A stretch of 64,000 bases of DNA from Massospora cicadina (taxonomy: Eukaryota; Entomophthoromycota; Entomophthoromycetes; Entomophthorales; Entomophthoraceae), in contig JAKSZP010006605.1 of assembly GCA_022478985.1 (NCBI GenBank), positions 186,001-250,000 on the forward strand, read 5' to 3'. The first letter of the stretch is position 1, and every line of letters starts with the position of its first letter. Shown here one piece after another: positions 23,519 to 34,239 of this stretch. The notes under the pieces were generated by a model. That model saw nothing but the letters and a program-made list of their open reading frames with translations, searched no databases and was not told the DNA's origin. A program made the position numbers and the translations under genes.

Positions 23519-25487
23519 TGTCATGTCTTGAGAAGGACATAATCATGGGGACAAATACCAAGGACAAAGCTGCAGGCCAGGAGGCCAAGAAGGTGAAGTT
23601 GGCAGGCCTCCCTGACCTTAAGCATACCTTGGATTAATGCTGGATTAAGGTGAGGTATGCCCAGGTTTGTCCTAGGGATGCAATAGAAGTTTGGCCCTAT
23701 ATACCAGCAGGCGGGTTAAAATGTGCTAGCTTTGCAATTGACAAAAATGGTTTGCTTTGGTTTCTCAGTGAATGGGGTCTTAAAAGCTGTTCAGCTTTCA
23801 AAATTTTAACTTGGATCAGCCTCTCCTACAATCAATAACCTGAGTTTGGTCAGATACCAAGTATATTTTACTGCCTAATGGAAGTTGTTAGGCAAACAGC
23901 AAGTTAGAATTAGACCAGCCTGCCAGCCTAGGTGCCAGAGCACCCGAATGGCACCCCAGAATGCCAAAGTATGCTGATGTTGTGATAGATATGAAACTAG
24001 AGAGGAGTTTTGCCACTACTTGCTGATGAGCTATAATCTCATACTGGCATAAAAAAATACCATATGAATATGGCCAATAACCCTGAGGGGTGTTGGAGTG
24101 CTGGTGGAAAGGGCAGTTACCTTTCAACATAAAAGAACTAGAGTTGGGAAAAGGATTTCTAATGGAAAATAAAGAAAAAAGTTGACCAATAATTTTCTCA
24201 GTGTGATGCAACTGATTAAATAGTGATCAATTGATGCAGAAATAAGCAGGGATCAGGTCCCTCAAGTTTGACCTAACTGGCGAATTATTGGGGGATAGGG
24301 CAGATATGCTCAATAGGAACTGACATCAAAGAATTTGACGGCAGGCTGAGTCACCCTCAGTTCAACCTCAAATACCCAAACTGAGACTCAACTGCATTTC
24401 TGGCAATTGGCGTGACAGCATCTGGCCTGACAAGCAACGGGAATCCCCCAGGGCCACCCCACATAAAGGTGGTCCCACTTGGTTGGGAATGGGTTCAGGA
24501 TGCCCAACCCACCCATGCTTGGTTGCTGGACCGTTCATTTGGTCAAAAGTGCTGCGTCAGCTGCAACTCCCAATTTTCTGGATGGGAGCTGCATGTCGGG
24601 GATCATCCCCAATGATTTTGAGAGGGGGTTAATTTTGATGATCTCAATGCTGGGCGAATTGAAACTTTCAGTGATTCTGGATGATAATTCAATCTTCATC
24701 CCTTTTTGACTATGCGGATTCTGATTGTCTGGCTTGATTTCCATCAGTTTCAGACCAATCAATTTTAATTCAGCAATCTTGGCACAGATTTCCTTAATCT
24801 GGCTAACAAGTTTGGCCAAGGTGAGCGAAGTTACTGGGGGAGGAGTCCAAAGAGGGAAGGCCATTACCCAGCACTTGTCTACCATGTGGGTGAAGTCACC
24901 CTGGGTGACGAGGGGTATGGCCACCCTCTTTGGCCCTTTTTGCTCGGAAATGGAAAGAGCAACTGATCTATGCACAGGGGACGTTTCCCTGGACTTACAG
25001 TGTGCATTTATTGGTGCACCTCAGCTTAGCACCACTTTCATTGATTGATTTTCCCCCAATTTCCCTTAAATCCATTTTCTCAAGACTAATCTCTCTCATA
25101 GGTGGACTTCACTCTTAATAAAGCCTTTTGCTAGCACACCTTTTTTATTTGTTATCTTGGACAAACCTGTGTGCAGACCTTTTTGAGGTCTCATGCAATG
25201 TTAACCATTTAATTTTAACAACTGTTAGGCTCTCCGCACATGCACCGTTGGGCTGCCCAGGTTCCCTCCAACCTGGGTTGCCTATACACTCCCACTCTAA
25301 GCACAGCATGGTTCAAGTTTGGTTCTTTCCTCTAATGATAACTATCCTCAACTTAAGTTATTACAGCTCAAGCACCCTCTGCAGGGCTTTCTTAAGTTTA
25401 CTACTAATGACTAGTTTTCTGGCATTGGCCCTGTGCACCATTCACTACCACGCTGGGAACAGGAGAGTTATAGACTCTCTCCTTACA
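23519..25487 (+). repeat. Element D1 3' LTR, split by an inserted LTR
   Basis: Left part 23519-23885, right part 25000-25487. Removing the insertion leaves 855 bp. Compared with D2's LTRs, the word taatggaagtgtgc is split after taatggaagt. Confidence 0.85.
23886..24999. repeat. Solo LTR family E, copy 1 (inside D1 3' LTR)
   Basis: Opens TGTTAGGC and closes CTTACA. Homologous to 34308-35560 in the same orientation, best at both ends (cagcctgccag near the start; ccctgggtgacgaggggta and cctggacttaca near the end). The flanks gaagt and gtgtg do not form a clean duplication, though the host sequence is clearly split here. The frame of 146 codons on the minus strand (24535-24975) has no counterpart in copy 2 and is not called a gene. 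Confidence 0.8.
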
Positions 25488-26415
25488 CAAACCTGAAAAT
25501 CCTTTAAAACGATTTGACTCCAAACTCAGTAAATCTGAACCCAAGTCAAAATGCAATGATTGAGAGGATCTTGATCATTAACCCATCATGCTCTGGCAGG
25601 CTGTCAATTTAGCCTTCCTTTATGTATGTCACTCTATGAATTTTGGCTTTACCAAAAACTTTAAATCCATCAAGCTCAGGTATACTGACAGTTTGGCCTT
25701 ACCTTACATATGCCACTCTATGTAAAAATTTGCCTTAAACAGTTTTGACCTCAAGATCAGGTATATTTTCCAGTTTAATATTCTCTTACATATACCACCG
25801 CTGTGGAAATTGACATGCCAACCAATTTAGGCTCATCAAGCTACTGTATAAATTTCCAATTTAGCCAGCCCTTACATGCACCACTCCATGTAATTTTGAT
25901 TTGGCCACCAGATTTAGACCCATCAAGCTCTAGTATAGTTTGTTTATTGAGCCTTCCCTTGTGTGCACCATTCAGTTTGAAAATTGGCTTGGCCAACATA
26001 TTTGATCCATTAAGCTCTGGTATACTGTCAATTTAGACATCCCTTACATATGCCCCACTCTGTGTAAACTGTTCTGTCCACCATATTTTGACTACCAAGT
26101 TCTGGCATACTTTTTCAACTTAGGCTTCCCTCACATACCATTCACCATAAAATCAACTTAGACTTCCCTCATATATACCACCCATTGTAAAAGATGACAC
26201 TTTCAGCTCATTTAAACCTGTCAAGCTCGGGTAGGCTTCACCAGTTTAGCGGGTAAACCCAACTAGATTTAGCCCGGGCCAAACCCTCATAGCGGCAATG
26301 ATTACAACGCTTGGTGTAAGCACCCGTTACCAAGGCCTGCCATTGATGCCTCTACCATCCAATTCAAAATTTTGGCATTCTAATGGTGAAAGGGATTGAT
26401 AATAAACCAAGCCGA
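25488..26415. repeat. Repeat R, copy 2 (right of element D1)
   Basis: Begins caaacctgaaaatcc directly after the end of D1 and runs to aaaccaagccgagc. Same order and orientation as copy 1. It contains about 8 units of the ~86-bp minisatellite (25600-26245), including one short unit, followed by the same unique right part. Confidence 0.85.
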
Positions 26416-27579
26416 GCAGCATCAAGTTGTGCAGTTAAGAGAGCTTTGCGCCCCAGCTGTAACTATACCTAATAGGCTTGCTGCGCGTTTACAGATGGCA
26501 CTCATCTAACCTGACCTGAACCTTAGGGGTACCTATCCACCACACTTTCACAAGTCCAGTGATGAGTTCAACTGGCTTCTGGAGCTATGCCGTTACAAGT
26601 ACAAAAGGGTTGTGGGCCATCGACAAGCTTTACCAAACCGGCCTATCAAACGATACCCATCCCAACCATCGTTCCAAGGGTCAACCGTGCTTTGGCTCAT
26701 TCACCACCCCGTAGTAGCCTTATACATTGATGAAGTAACCAAACCAAGCTAAAGCTAAGTGTGGGCTTCAATTGCAGCTCACCTCTAGCTATCCATGATT
26801 GCTCTATCGATTGAGTTTCGAAGGGTACAGTTCCATTCATCTGTATAAGTCCGTATCAAGCGCTACCTGTTCATCTTTAACCCTCTTTCCAACGGTGACA
26901 TTGCCAAGGATTATCAATAAGTAATACCATAACATGGTGGGTGGTCACGCTTCCACCGAATCCAAACCAAGTGACGTCTCATACCTGCTACGGTGACATG
27001 CCTTAGTATATTTTGCCCCGAAGCTGTTCGTTTGGTATATAATCTGTTAAGTATTGTTCCGCCCTCCTAAGCGACTATAGCTTGAGGAGGGAACTAGCTT
27101 GCCCGATATGGCAGGATGGGATATCAACTAGTTCTACGCAGGTAACTGAGCTTGTTCACACCTCCTATATGATAAGGGGGTTAGCCTAGTGGGGTGGTTC
27201 CGGCTACCACTCCGATGCGAGTTTAGTTTGTAACAGGTTTAAAACTGGTGCAGGCTAGAAACAAAAATCAGATGAAACACCCTACCTAGATTGGATGGTT
27301 ACTCTATCAACCCCACCGCCACCCCCTAAATTGAACCCCCACCCAGTTTAATTTTAAAATATGTTGCCGGGGAAGGGTTTAGCGCATTAAATCCCATAAA
27401 AGGCCGGGTAGGAACGCTAGACTCAAACTTGAAAGCAGAACCGGGAGTTCTACCCCACCGATCCCTAAAGCTTTGGGTTGCAGTGCCAACCCACCTCGTA
27501 AAACAAAACTGGGTACGAATTCAAGCTAGAAAAGCGTGGAACCGAAGCCAGACCGCGAGCTTTAGGCCGGGGTAGGCAT
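26416..27579. other. Intergenic, no gene seen
   Basis: Composition shifts toward that of the host gene, but no coding frame, repeat partner or RNA gene is visible. A short imperfect hairpin (ccctcctaag ... cttgaggaggg) lies at 27062-27093, downstream of the host gene. Confidence 0.5.
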
Positions 27580-28761
27580 TTAAACCAAATTCATCAAACC
27601 GAAGTTCCACCCCGACCACCGGCATAAAGCTAACAAAAGAGCTCTAAACCCTGGGCGGCGCAAACTCCAAGGGTTAACCGAAGGGAGGCTAAACGAGCTC
27701 GGGTACCAAGCTTCCCCGTGACAGGCTTTAATCAGTTTACCGGCCAACTGATGGGGAGGGAGATTACGATCCGCAGCGTCCAACTCCTCACCGAACGATA
27801 ACGCAATCTGGGCCGCCAAACGGCGGCGCTCGGGATCCGGCAACGTCTGCGCGTAATCTGTGGGGTGAGGTTTGGCTAAAAACTTATACCTCGCAGTTTA
27901 ACCATCTCGGTAAACGCGTCGCCATCCTCCCGCGAGAATATCCGCCGGCGCATAAGTTCGATCTCCATTGGGATGGCAGGCCTTACGCTCGGATGAGGTC
28001 AAGTCGTTATTTCGGTACCTGCGTCGTGATCGGGTAAGAGGTCACCCGCCGGTTGGGGACCCGCCGGCACGGATCCCTTCCTGCTCAGCCCTTGCCACGG
28101 GTTACCCTGGAGCGCTTCGTAGATCCGGGAGACGTCGCCGGACTCTACGCGAAAGTTTAGTTTTGGCGCTTGCCACTCGATAACCTGGGTCGTCGGTGGT
28201 CAGGTCGATATATTCAAAGCCGTTATCGACACACCATCCGAAAGCGTCGATAACCTGTTCCGCAACGGGCGTAGCCGAGGGAGCCCGGACGCACAGGGCG
28301 ACGGCGGGCTCCCACCTTCTAACAAAATCGGCCCAAGGGGAAATCTCTGAAAACGAGCTCGGCTACGAGGTTAGCGGGAAGGAAGGTAGGTACGTCGGTA
28401 AAAACAAAGACGAGCGCATCGATAGCCCGAGCGACCGGCTCGTAAGCGGCAACGACCTCGGTACCGGGGGCGTCCGGCGCGGCATCCACCCACAGGTCCA
28501 GGTCGGCGGTGTAATACTTATTATCGACTCTAAAGGGGAGGGATACCGCATCCTGGGCCGGTTCGGCGGCGGGTTCGGCCAACAGCTGCTGGGGAACCTT
28601 CTGGCCAGAAATTGAAAAAGCTCTACCCAGCATCAGTACCCCAGCTATGAAGAAGGTTAACCTCTGACGACGAAACGTTTGGCACTTGGAGAGGTTCCCA
28701 AAAACAAAACTTTGTTTCGCAGCGGCGGATGCTCCACCGGAGAGTTGGATGGGTCAACCAT
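27580..28761 (-). CDS. AAGAB: Alpha/gamma-adaptin-binding protein p34 (AAGAB-like), five or more exons
   Basis: The product is probably a cytosolic assembly chaperone for AP-1/AP-2 clathrin adaptors. Proposed exons on the minus strand: 28761-28662, 28620-28394, 28344-28185, 28144-27890 and 27857-27580. Introns are 41, 49, 40 and 32 nt, all GT-AG, with ctaac/ctaaac/ctgat branch-like words in the first three. Joined length is 307 codons including the stop, close to animal AAGAB (about 315). Landmarks: NKVLFLGTS (first strand of the Rab-like fold), VDNKYYTADLDLWVD, ALVFVFTD, a WADFVRRWEPAVALCV block, CVDNGFEYIDL, SRIYEALQGNPW, and a C-terminal helix with TLPDPERRRLAAQIALSFG. One in-frame TGA (27999-28001) falls in the weakly conserved linker: either an unresolved fifth intron or a disabling mutation. 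GC-rich against its surroundings. Family call by eye; the start is the first Met before the beta-strand. Confidence 0.78.
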
Positions 28762-29313
28762 AAGAACAGAAGTTTAAGCTCTAAAGCCAAGCTTGGCGGT
28801 TCGGTATGTAAAGATTCACTTGGGTTGCCCCACTCGGACTAAAAAAGATTCGCTTGGCAAGCGGTTCTAAGCGCGCATATGTGGTTAATAAAAATAGGGT
28901 ACTACAAGGATAAGTTTAAATTTGAATCGATAGATAAGGGTATGGAGGCAGCTTACATCGAAGGTGAAAAATCAAAGGGGGTTGCCCTTAGCTGCAATAT
29001 CGGATCACAAAACTTGGGTACGGTTGGGTTTAAGCTATCCGAGAAGGGTTATTAATATACCGTTAGTTATCGAATACCAATTTGCCCTGACGTTTAAGCT
29101 CGGTGCCACCGGTTTGGAATTTTACATAATCTGGTCACTATAATCCATGGCCTAATCTGTAACCTATCATATTTAACCCAATTCTCATATCATCTAGACT
29201 ATATAAGTTAGGGATTTTTAATTCGGCATGGAGGGCCCTTCCTAACTCATACGCACCCACTAGGCAACCACTTTAGGAAATATTTGCCTTTTATTTAGTG
29301 AATATCAAGGTTA
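28762..29313. other. Upstream region of the AAGAB-like gene
   Basis: No frame or repeat partner. It should hold the promoter of the minus-strand gene. A short direct repeat, aaagattc(a/g)cttgg, occurs at about 28807 and 28846. No clear TATA box can be assigned. Confidence 0.3.
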
Positions 29314-29329
29314 ATTTCAAGTCAATAAA

Positions 29330-29470
29330 AATGTAATCGAAGCGGGTCGACCTTGGGACAAATATACCCCACCGAGATTTTTTTATAGCCAGTACAGGTT
29401 TCGAACCTGCGTTGAACGAAACCTGCACTAGAGTGAAGAGGGAATTACTCGGCCAGGGTAACCATCCCTT
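29330..29470 (-). mobile_element. SINE-3 copy a (tRNA-derived), with perfect 16-bp target-site duplication
   Basis: The minus strand starts with a tRNA-like head: A-box-like TGGCCGAGTAATTCCC and an exact B box GGTTCGAAACC. A short body follows, ending CGATTACATTTTT. The 16-bp sequence atttcaagtcaataaa flanks it at 29314-29329 and 29471-29486 without mismatch. A diverged copy lies at 63472-63604. The body is only 141 bp. From 29487 to 30118 nothing is seen. Confidence 0.92.
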
Positions 29471-30807
29471 ATTTCAAGTCAATAAATTTCTATTATAAAA
29501 TTATTCACAATATCATACTTTTCCATAGAATCTTTCCTTCCGGTGCACTAAAAATCATCCAGGTTTCATTTATACTTGCTATTTAAATAGTATCTATATA
29601 GGCTTCCAACTCAGATGTTAATCTATCCCATACATTATTGAATCATTTTCCAGTCTTCTATGCCTTCAACAATGAGCGCTATAGGGTATTACTATTCTCA
29701 TAACACTATACCAGTGCAAACGCATCCTACTACTTCTAAAACTGGGAAACTTGCATCATTTTTAGTTGCTATACCAGCTAAATCTGGTTTGTAAAGCAAT
29801 GATATCATCGTTTACATTTTTTGTTCACCCATACCATATTTTGATTGGGTAAGCATATATAACTTTCAATTTTTAGTTGATTATGTTAATATTAAAATGG
29901 ATCCAATTTTCAAACCTTGGGTGATGTGAAGCTTATAAAGCAGCCAAACGGAGATAATTTTATGATTCCATAATACATATGGTTCCAAAGGCAAGGTTTG
30001 TTTTAAGATCGTGATATCCATTTATCAAAATTTATCTGAAATCTCACTGAGCTCCACTAACAAACTTAAAAGAAGCTTGATACTGGGCTCTTCTACTTTT
30101 CGCTTTTATTTTATCAATATACTAGCGGAGTTACCCGTGCTTCGCTACGGTGTCTATAGAATTTCAGGTGATTCGAATTGATTAATTTAGATTTTATATA
30201 TAGTTAAGCAATAACTACTCGGCCAAATCTAATTGCTCAATCGAAGCAACCAAAACCACCAACCACTCAGCTAAATCTAACTGAACTTATCAAATCAGCC
30301 AATAACTAATTTCCCCCAAAGCTAAACTGTATCCTATCGATTCGACCAAAAACCATCAACCCACTCGGCCAAATAAAATAAACCTTTCAAATCAATCAGA
30401 TTCTAAATTATTTTAGTTTTTATATTGGTAGATAGCTATCAATAAGTTCAGAAACCATTAAACCTATTAAAAATTCCAACCTCCAACCACTTAGCAAAAT
30501 CAATTAAGCCTGCCAAATTAAATAAACCATCAATCACTTACCTGAAACTATTGAGCCTATCGAATCGACCAAAAAATAAACCACCACTCAGCAAAAACCA
30601 ATTATTGAACTTACAAAACAGCCAAAAACTAACCACTTATTAAAACCTATGAAAAAATTGAAGTGAATGGATATGAAAATACCCAGCCAAATTGCTATAT
30701 AATTACCAATAGAAATATCTGATCTAGATCTTATATAGAACTGATATAATCATATATGATGATATTAAATAATTGCTATTAGCATTCCGTTCCCAAACTT
30801 TATAGAA

Positions 30808-30832
30808 TATATATATATATATATATATATAT
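30808..30832. repeat. (AT)n microsatellite
   Basis: An uninterrupted AT run that forms the target of SINE-1b. Similar runs lie at 31429-31442 and 31739-31754. Confidence 0.95.
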
Positions 30833-30840
30833 TCAGGGGG

Positions 30841-31127
30841 AGGGAGGATACCCCAGTGGTAGAGTATAGACCCTCTACCACTGCCTCCCGAGTTCGATCC
30901 CGGTAATGGACTTTGGGTAGGGGACGATTTTGACTGTGTTGGTTTTGCGCACCAATGCCCCGAACCGAGATAGCGAATAGCAAAGGCGGTCCATGGAGTT
31001 CCTGGCCTATCATATGCCGCGCATGGAGGTTTTCCGGGTTTTATCCTCCTTTCCCATTTTCTTCACTTCCCTAATCGGTGCGGTATCGTCCCCAGGTCGG
31101 CCCATCTCGATTAAAATTATAAAAATT
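30841..31127 (+). mobile_element. SINE-1 copy b (full length)
   Basis: 287 bp, matching copy a at 7028-7313 throughout and better preserved: A-box-like taccccagtggtagagta, B-box-like gagttcgatcccgg. The 14-bp repeat atatattcaggggg flanks it at 30827-30840 and 31128-31141. The tail after ggtcggcccatctcgattaa is A/T-rich. Confidence 0.92.
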
Positions 31128-31141
31128 ATATATTCAGGGGG

Positions 31142-31430
31142 TGGAAGGCGAGCCGGTAAGGGCGTACGGCTACCAACCTGAAGATTGCGGGTTCGATTCC
31201 CGCCCTTCGCACATCGATCGGGGTGCCAGCCAAAGGAAGCTATTGGCGGTTAGTAGGTCTAATAACACGAAAACCTTACCCATGACGTAACCAGAAAAAT
31301 TTGAGTCCCGATCCGGAGGTGGAAAAACTTTCTTCGACGGAGTTGACCCTGTTCAGGTTTCATGTCGTTTCTTTCTTTCGGTAATGCCTGTCCCCTGGTC
31401 GGCTTGCCTCGGTTAAATAATAATAAAAAT
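31142..31430 (+). mobile_element. SINE-2 (different tRNA-derived head, SINE-1-like tail)
   Basis: Begins directly at the right target duplication of SINE-1b. The head has a perfect T-arm-like stem gcggg-ttcgatt-cccgc (B box ggttcgattcc). The 3' part, cctgtcccctggtcggcttg followed by cctcggttaaa, parallels SINE-1's gtccccaggtcggcccatctcgattaaa. It ends in ataataataaaaat followed by an AT run. A right-hand duplication is blurred by the AT run (atatatattc). Confidence 0.8.
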
Positions 31431-31440
31431 ATATATATAT

Positions 31441-31640
31441 ATTCGCCAATTCTTATCAACTCACCCAAATAGATTGAGCCTATCATACTCGATAGATTCA
31501 GATTCGATAAGATTCACCAATTCTCACCCACTCACCCAAATAGATTGAGCCTGTCATACTCGATAGATTCAGATTCGATAAAATTCACCAATTCTCACCC
31601 ACTCACCCAAATAGATTGACCCTATCAGACTCGAAGGTTT
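31441..31640. repeat. 71-bp tandem repeat, 2.8 copies
   Basis: attc(g/a)ccaattct starts units at 31441, 31512 and 31583, exactly 71 bp apart. Units differ by few substitutions. Each contains cactcacccaaatagattga. Confidence 0.95.
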
Positions 31641-32012
31641 CAGAGTCAGTCAGTGAGAGTGAATGTGTTTTATTAAGTAGATGTCTGGATTGGATCCAAA
31701 TGTAAATTATAAGCAACTTAGAATATACAGTGCTGAGTATATATATATATATATAGATATTTCCCATTTTTTAATAGTTATTCTGCTATTCGGGGCGGAG
31801 ACAAATCCAACAGAGCAAAGATCATAAAAATCGGTCCAGCCGTTCTTGAGTTATAAATGGTGTAACTAACACGACTTTGTTTTATATATATAGATAGATA
31901 ATCAACTCTCACATCTTTAACCCTTTCAGTCATTTTCAAAAAAATCATCCATTTTTTTGGCCTTAAATTTGGCACGAATTTCTTAGCCGGCGTTCACTCT
32001 TTTTGTAATCAT

Positions 32013-32117
32013 TTTGGTCCTTGTCCGTAACATAAATATCTAGTAGATTTGGTCTTTGTTCGTAACATAAAGTTTTGGTAAATTTGGTCCTTGTCCGTAA
32101 CACGAATATTCGATAAA
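32013..32117. repeat. 35-bp tandem repeat, three copies
   Basis: tttggtc(c/t)ttgt(c/t)cgtaaca recurs at 32013, 32048 and 32083, each 35 bp apart. Confidence 0.93.
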
Positions 32118-32240
32118 TTTTAAAATAAATCCATATAAATCTTATTCTAATTGGACGCATGCGTTTTTAGATTTACACTACCCCATCTTTTGGACGCATA
32201 TATGCATTGAATGATTGAAAGGTTCAAGCCATCTACGACT

Positions 32241-32404
32241 CTTCATTTTATTCGAGGTGGGCTGACCTGGGACGATACCGCACCGATTAATGGGAAATCG
32301 AATGGATGGGAAAGGAGGATAAAATCCGGAAAACCTCCATGTGCGGCCTATGATAGGCCAGGAACTCCATGGACCGCCTTTGCTATTCGCTATCTTGGTT
32401 CGGG
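32241..32404 (-). mobile_element. SINE-1 copy c, 5'-truncated, minus strand
   Basis: Reverse complement of the 3' 165 bp of SINE-1, from gaaccaagatagcgaata to the tail cccacctcgaataaaat. The 13-bp duplication gccatctacgact flanks it at 32228-32240 and 32405-32417. The missing head is typical of incomplete reverse transcription. From 32418 to 32960 nothing is seen. Confidence 0.92.
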
Positions 32405-32965
32405 GCCATCTACGACTTTTGATGGCAATCTGATATTATAAAATATAGGAGGTTGACAGGTACCTATTAGTTTAGGGGCAGCACCAAGCTTAGATTACAG
32501 AATTTTAGCATTTGATATAAATTTAAGCACTCTAATAGTTTTCAGTTTTGAAAGCAAAAAGTGCATAACCTACTAACCACTTTAGTAAACCACCTAAACT
32601 TAGACTCTAAAGTTTGAAGGTTGGCCCAAGGTAAGCATATTGGTAATATTCGTTTATCTGATATATACTGAACTGTTTTTAATTTATTACCCTAGGTTGT
32701 ACTTGCAATTGAGGTAAGCCTCAACTTCACTTTTAATACTTTTTAATGACTTAAGTTATTTATTTACTTTCCAAGGATAATTCAATATTAAAAATACTGT
32801 AAGTCTATTGACCCAAACTCACTGTCTAGGCTGCAATGAGGTTTTCTAAAGGTGAAAAAGGGGTCTAAAGGCATAAGTAGAACCTTTAATGCAACTTAAT
32901 GATTTAGCTTATGTTGTTGAGCAGTGGTAATTGCTCTGGCCCCTAAGGATCACTCTGTTATACCC

Positions 32966-33959
32966 TGTAATCCTTGGAAGAAACCCTTGTAGCTTAATTG
33001 GGAGGAATTCTCATTTTATACCAAGAAGGTGAGGAAGCCAGCGACCATCTTATTTGTCAGTCTAGTTGACTTAGCCCATGTGGTAGATGATAGGAGGTGA
33101 TGGAATACACCTTATAGATTATGTTATTTTTCTCATGCTAATTACTCATGAGTTAGTCAAGTAAATTTGGGGTGTGTGTTGGGAAGTGGTGGTAGCCAGG
33201 GGCCATCACCAGCAAAAGGTTGAAAGCTATTCTCCCCCATAAGAGGTTAGCTCCACCACTTTGAGTTCTGCTAAAAACTAAATTGATATCCAGTGAAGAT
33301 AATTTGATTAAGCCAGTTTGGGCTTGAAAATCCCCAACTGCCATTTTCCTTTATCGCCAGTGTTCACAAGCCTATATCTAATAGGTACAGATAAAATAAA
33401 CCCCTTTACTACTCAATAGGACCAGCCAAATATGGCCTTTCATAGGTGCACCCAATCACCCACTGGACAAAGCGCTACCAATTTGGAAGGTGGTACTGCT
33501 AGGAGGGGAAATTTGGTGGCAAAATTTGAGCCTAAGTTGTCTGTCCAGGCCAAGATTATTCTGGCATCCTAAAGGTTTTAAAAATCAATCCGCTGCATAA
33601 AATTGCATAGTTTTACCTGACAGCAGATGCAATTACTTTATACCCTATTTTTTGATGAGCTTACAAGGCAGCGGGCCCTGACAGGTTCTACCATTGCTCC
33701 ATTTTTCCCCTTATGATATCTTATCTGAATAAAACCTCTTAAAAACCTACACTTTATTTATATGTTTACTACATTAACTAAACATCTAGTGGGTAAGGTT
33801 TCTAATTTAGAGAACCCTTGGCTGGTGTTCATGGTTGCCCTAATCTCTTTGCATACTGCTATATGGATAGCTGTACCATAGATATTCTGGTTGGTGCTTT
33901 GGGTGTTCATTCATTTAAGTTTCAGGCCATTCTTATTACTATCAGCATATTCCATGACA
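32966..33959 (+). repeat. Element F 5' LTR
   Basis: Starts TGTAATCC and ends tccatgaca. Matches 48974-49971 over its full length, with shared landmarks ttttataccaagaaggtgag and gagcttacaaggcagcgg. Confidence 0.9.
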
Positions 33960-34239
33960 TAATAGAGCGGCCCAGATTCTCACCCTTCTCCATCCTGTCC
34001 TATAAGTGGGGTGTTGTGTTGGGCTTGTTGTATGAACAAAAGGTTCAACCTCTGAAAAGGATGGTGCCTGCTGTGAGGATAGCCCATGCAGAGGAATACA
34101 ATTTTCATGCTGTGGTTAAAGCATATCACCTGCCTTAAACACTGAGGGGTTCTAAACCTATGTCAAGTGCAAGAGGTTCCAGGTTTCCCCCTTTCCTTGA
34201 GTTGTCCATCATGAATGGGTATCAAGCATGGTGATGTTG

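Larger units (their letters stand above)
18370..25487 (+). mobile_element. Element D1: chromodomain Ty3/Gypsy (chromovirus), broken, holding a solo LTR
   Basis: 5' LTR 18370-19274 and 3' LTR 23519-25487 both start TGTCATG and end CTCTCCTTACA. The 3' LTR is long only because another LTR sits inside it (23886-24999); without it the length is 855 bp, equal to the LTRs of sister copy D2 on the other strand. Internal order is protease, RT, RNase H, integrase, GPY/F and chromodomain. The flanks caggc and caaac agree at 3 of 5 positions. Numerous stops are present. Confidence 0.9.
30119..31905. mobile_element. Candidate non-autonomous rolling-circle-type element, interrupted by SINEs
   Basis: The left end carries tactagcggagttacccgtg with a small hairpin (ccgt...acgg). 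The right end carries aatcggtccagccgttcttg and closes on ttttatatatatagatagat. Such GC-rich termini of AT-rich elements resemble Helentron/Helitron-like non-autonomous elements I know from fungi and animals. No Rep/helicase frame is present. The interior holds SINE-1b, SINE-2, AT runs and a 71-bp tandem repeat. I cannot prove that the two ends belong together. Confidence 0.4.

Noticed and set aside
28196..28615. 139-codon + strand frame
   Set aside because: It is antisense to the conserved exons of the AAGAB-like gene; the minus strand carries the family motifs.
29400..29470. tRNA-Leu/Ser-like gene on the minus strand
   Set aside because: An exact 16-bp target duplication and a second copy at 63472 show a retroposed SINE.
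30841..30915. tRNA gene (A and B boxes)
   Set aside because: It is repeated with the same 285-bp body at 7028 and has target-site duplications, so it is a SINE.
31142..31215. tRNA gene (good T-arm and B box)
   Set aside because: The acceptor stem does not pair well, and the unit continues into a SINE body with the same tail as SINE-1. It is a SINE head, not a tRNA gene.
31441..31640. CRISPR-like array
   Set aside because: Units are direct tandem repeats without unique spacers, in a eukaryotic context.
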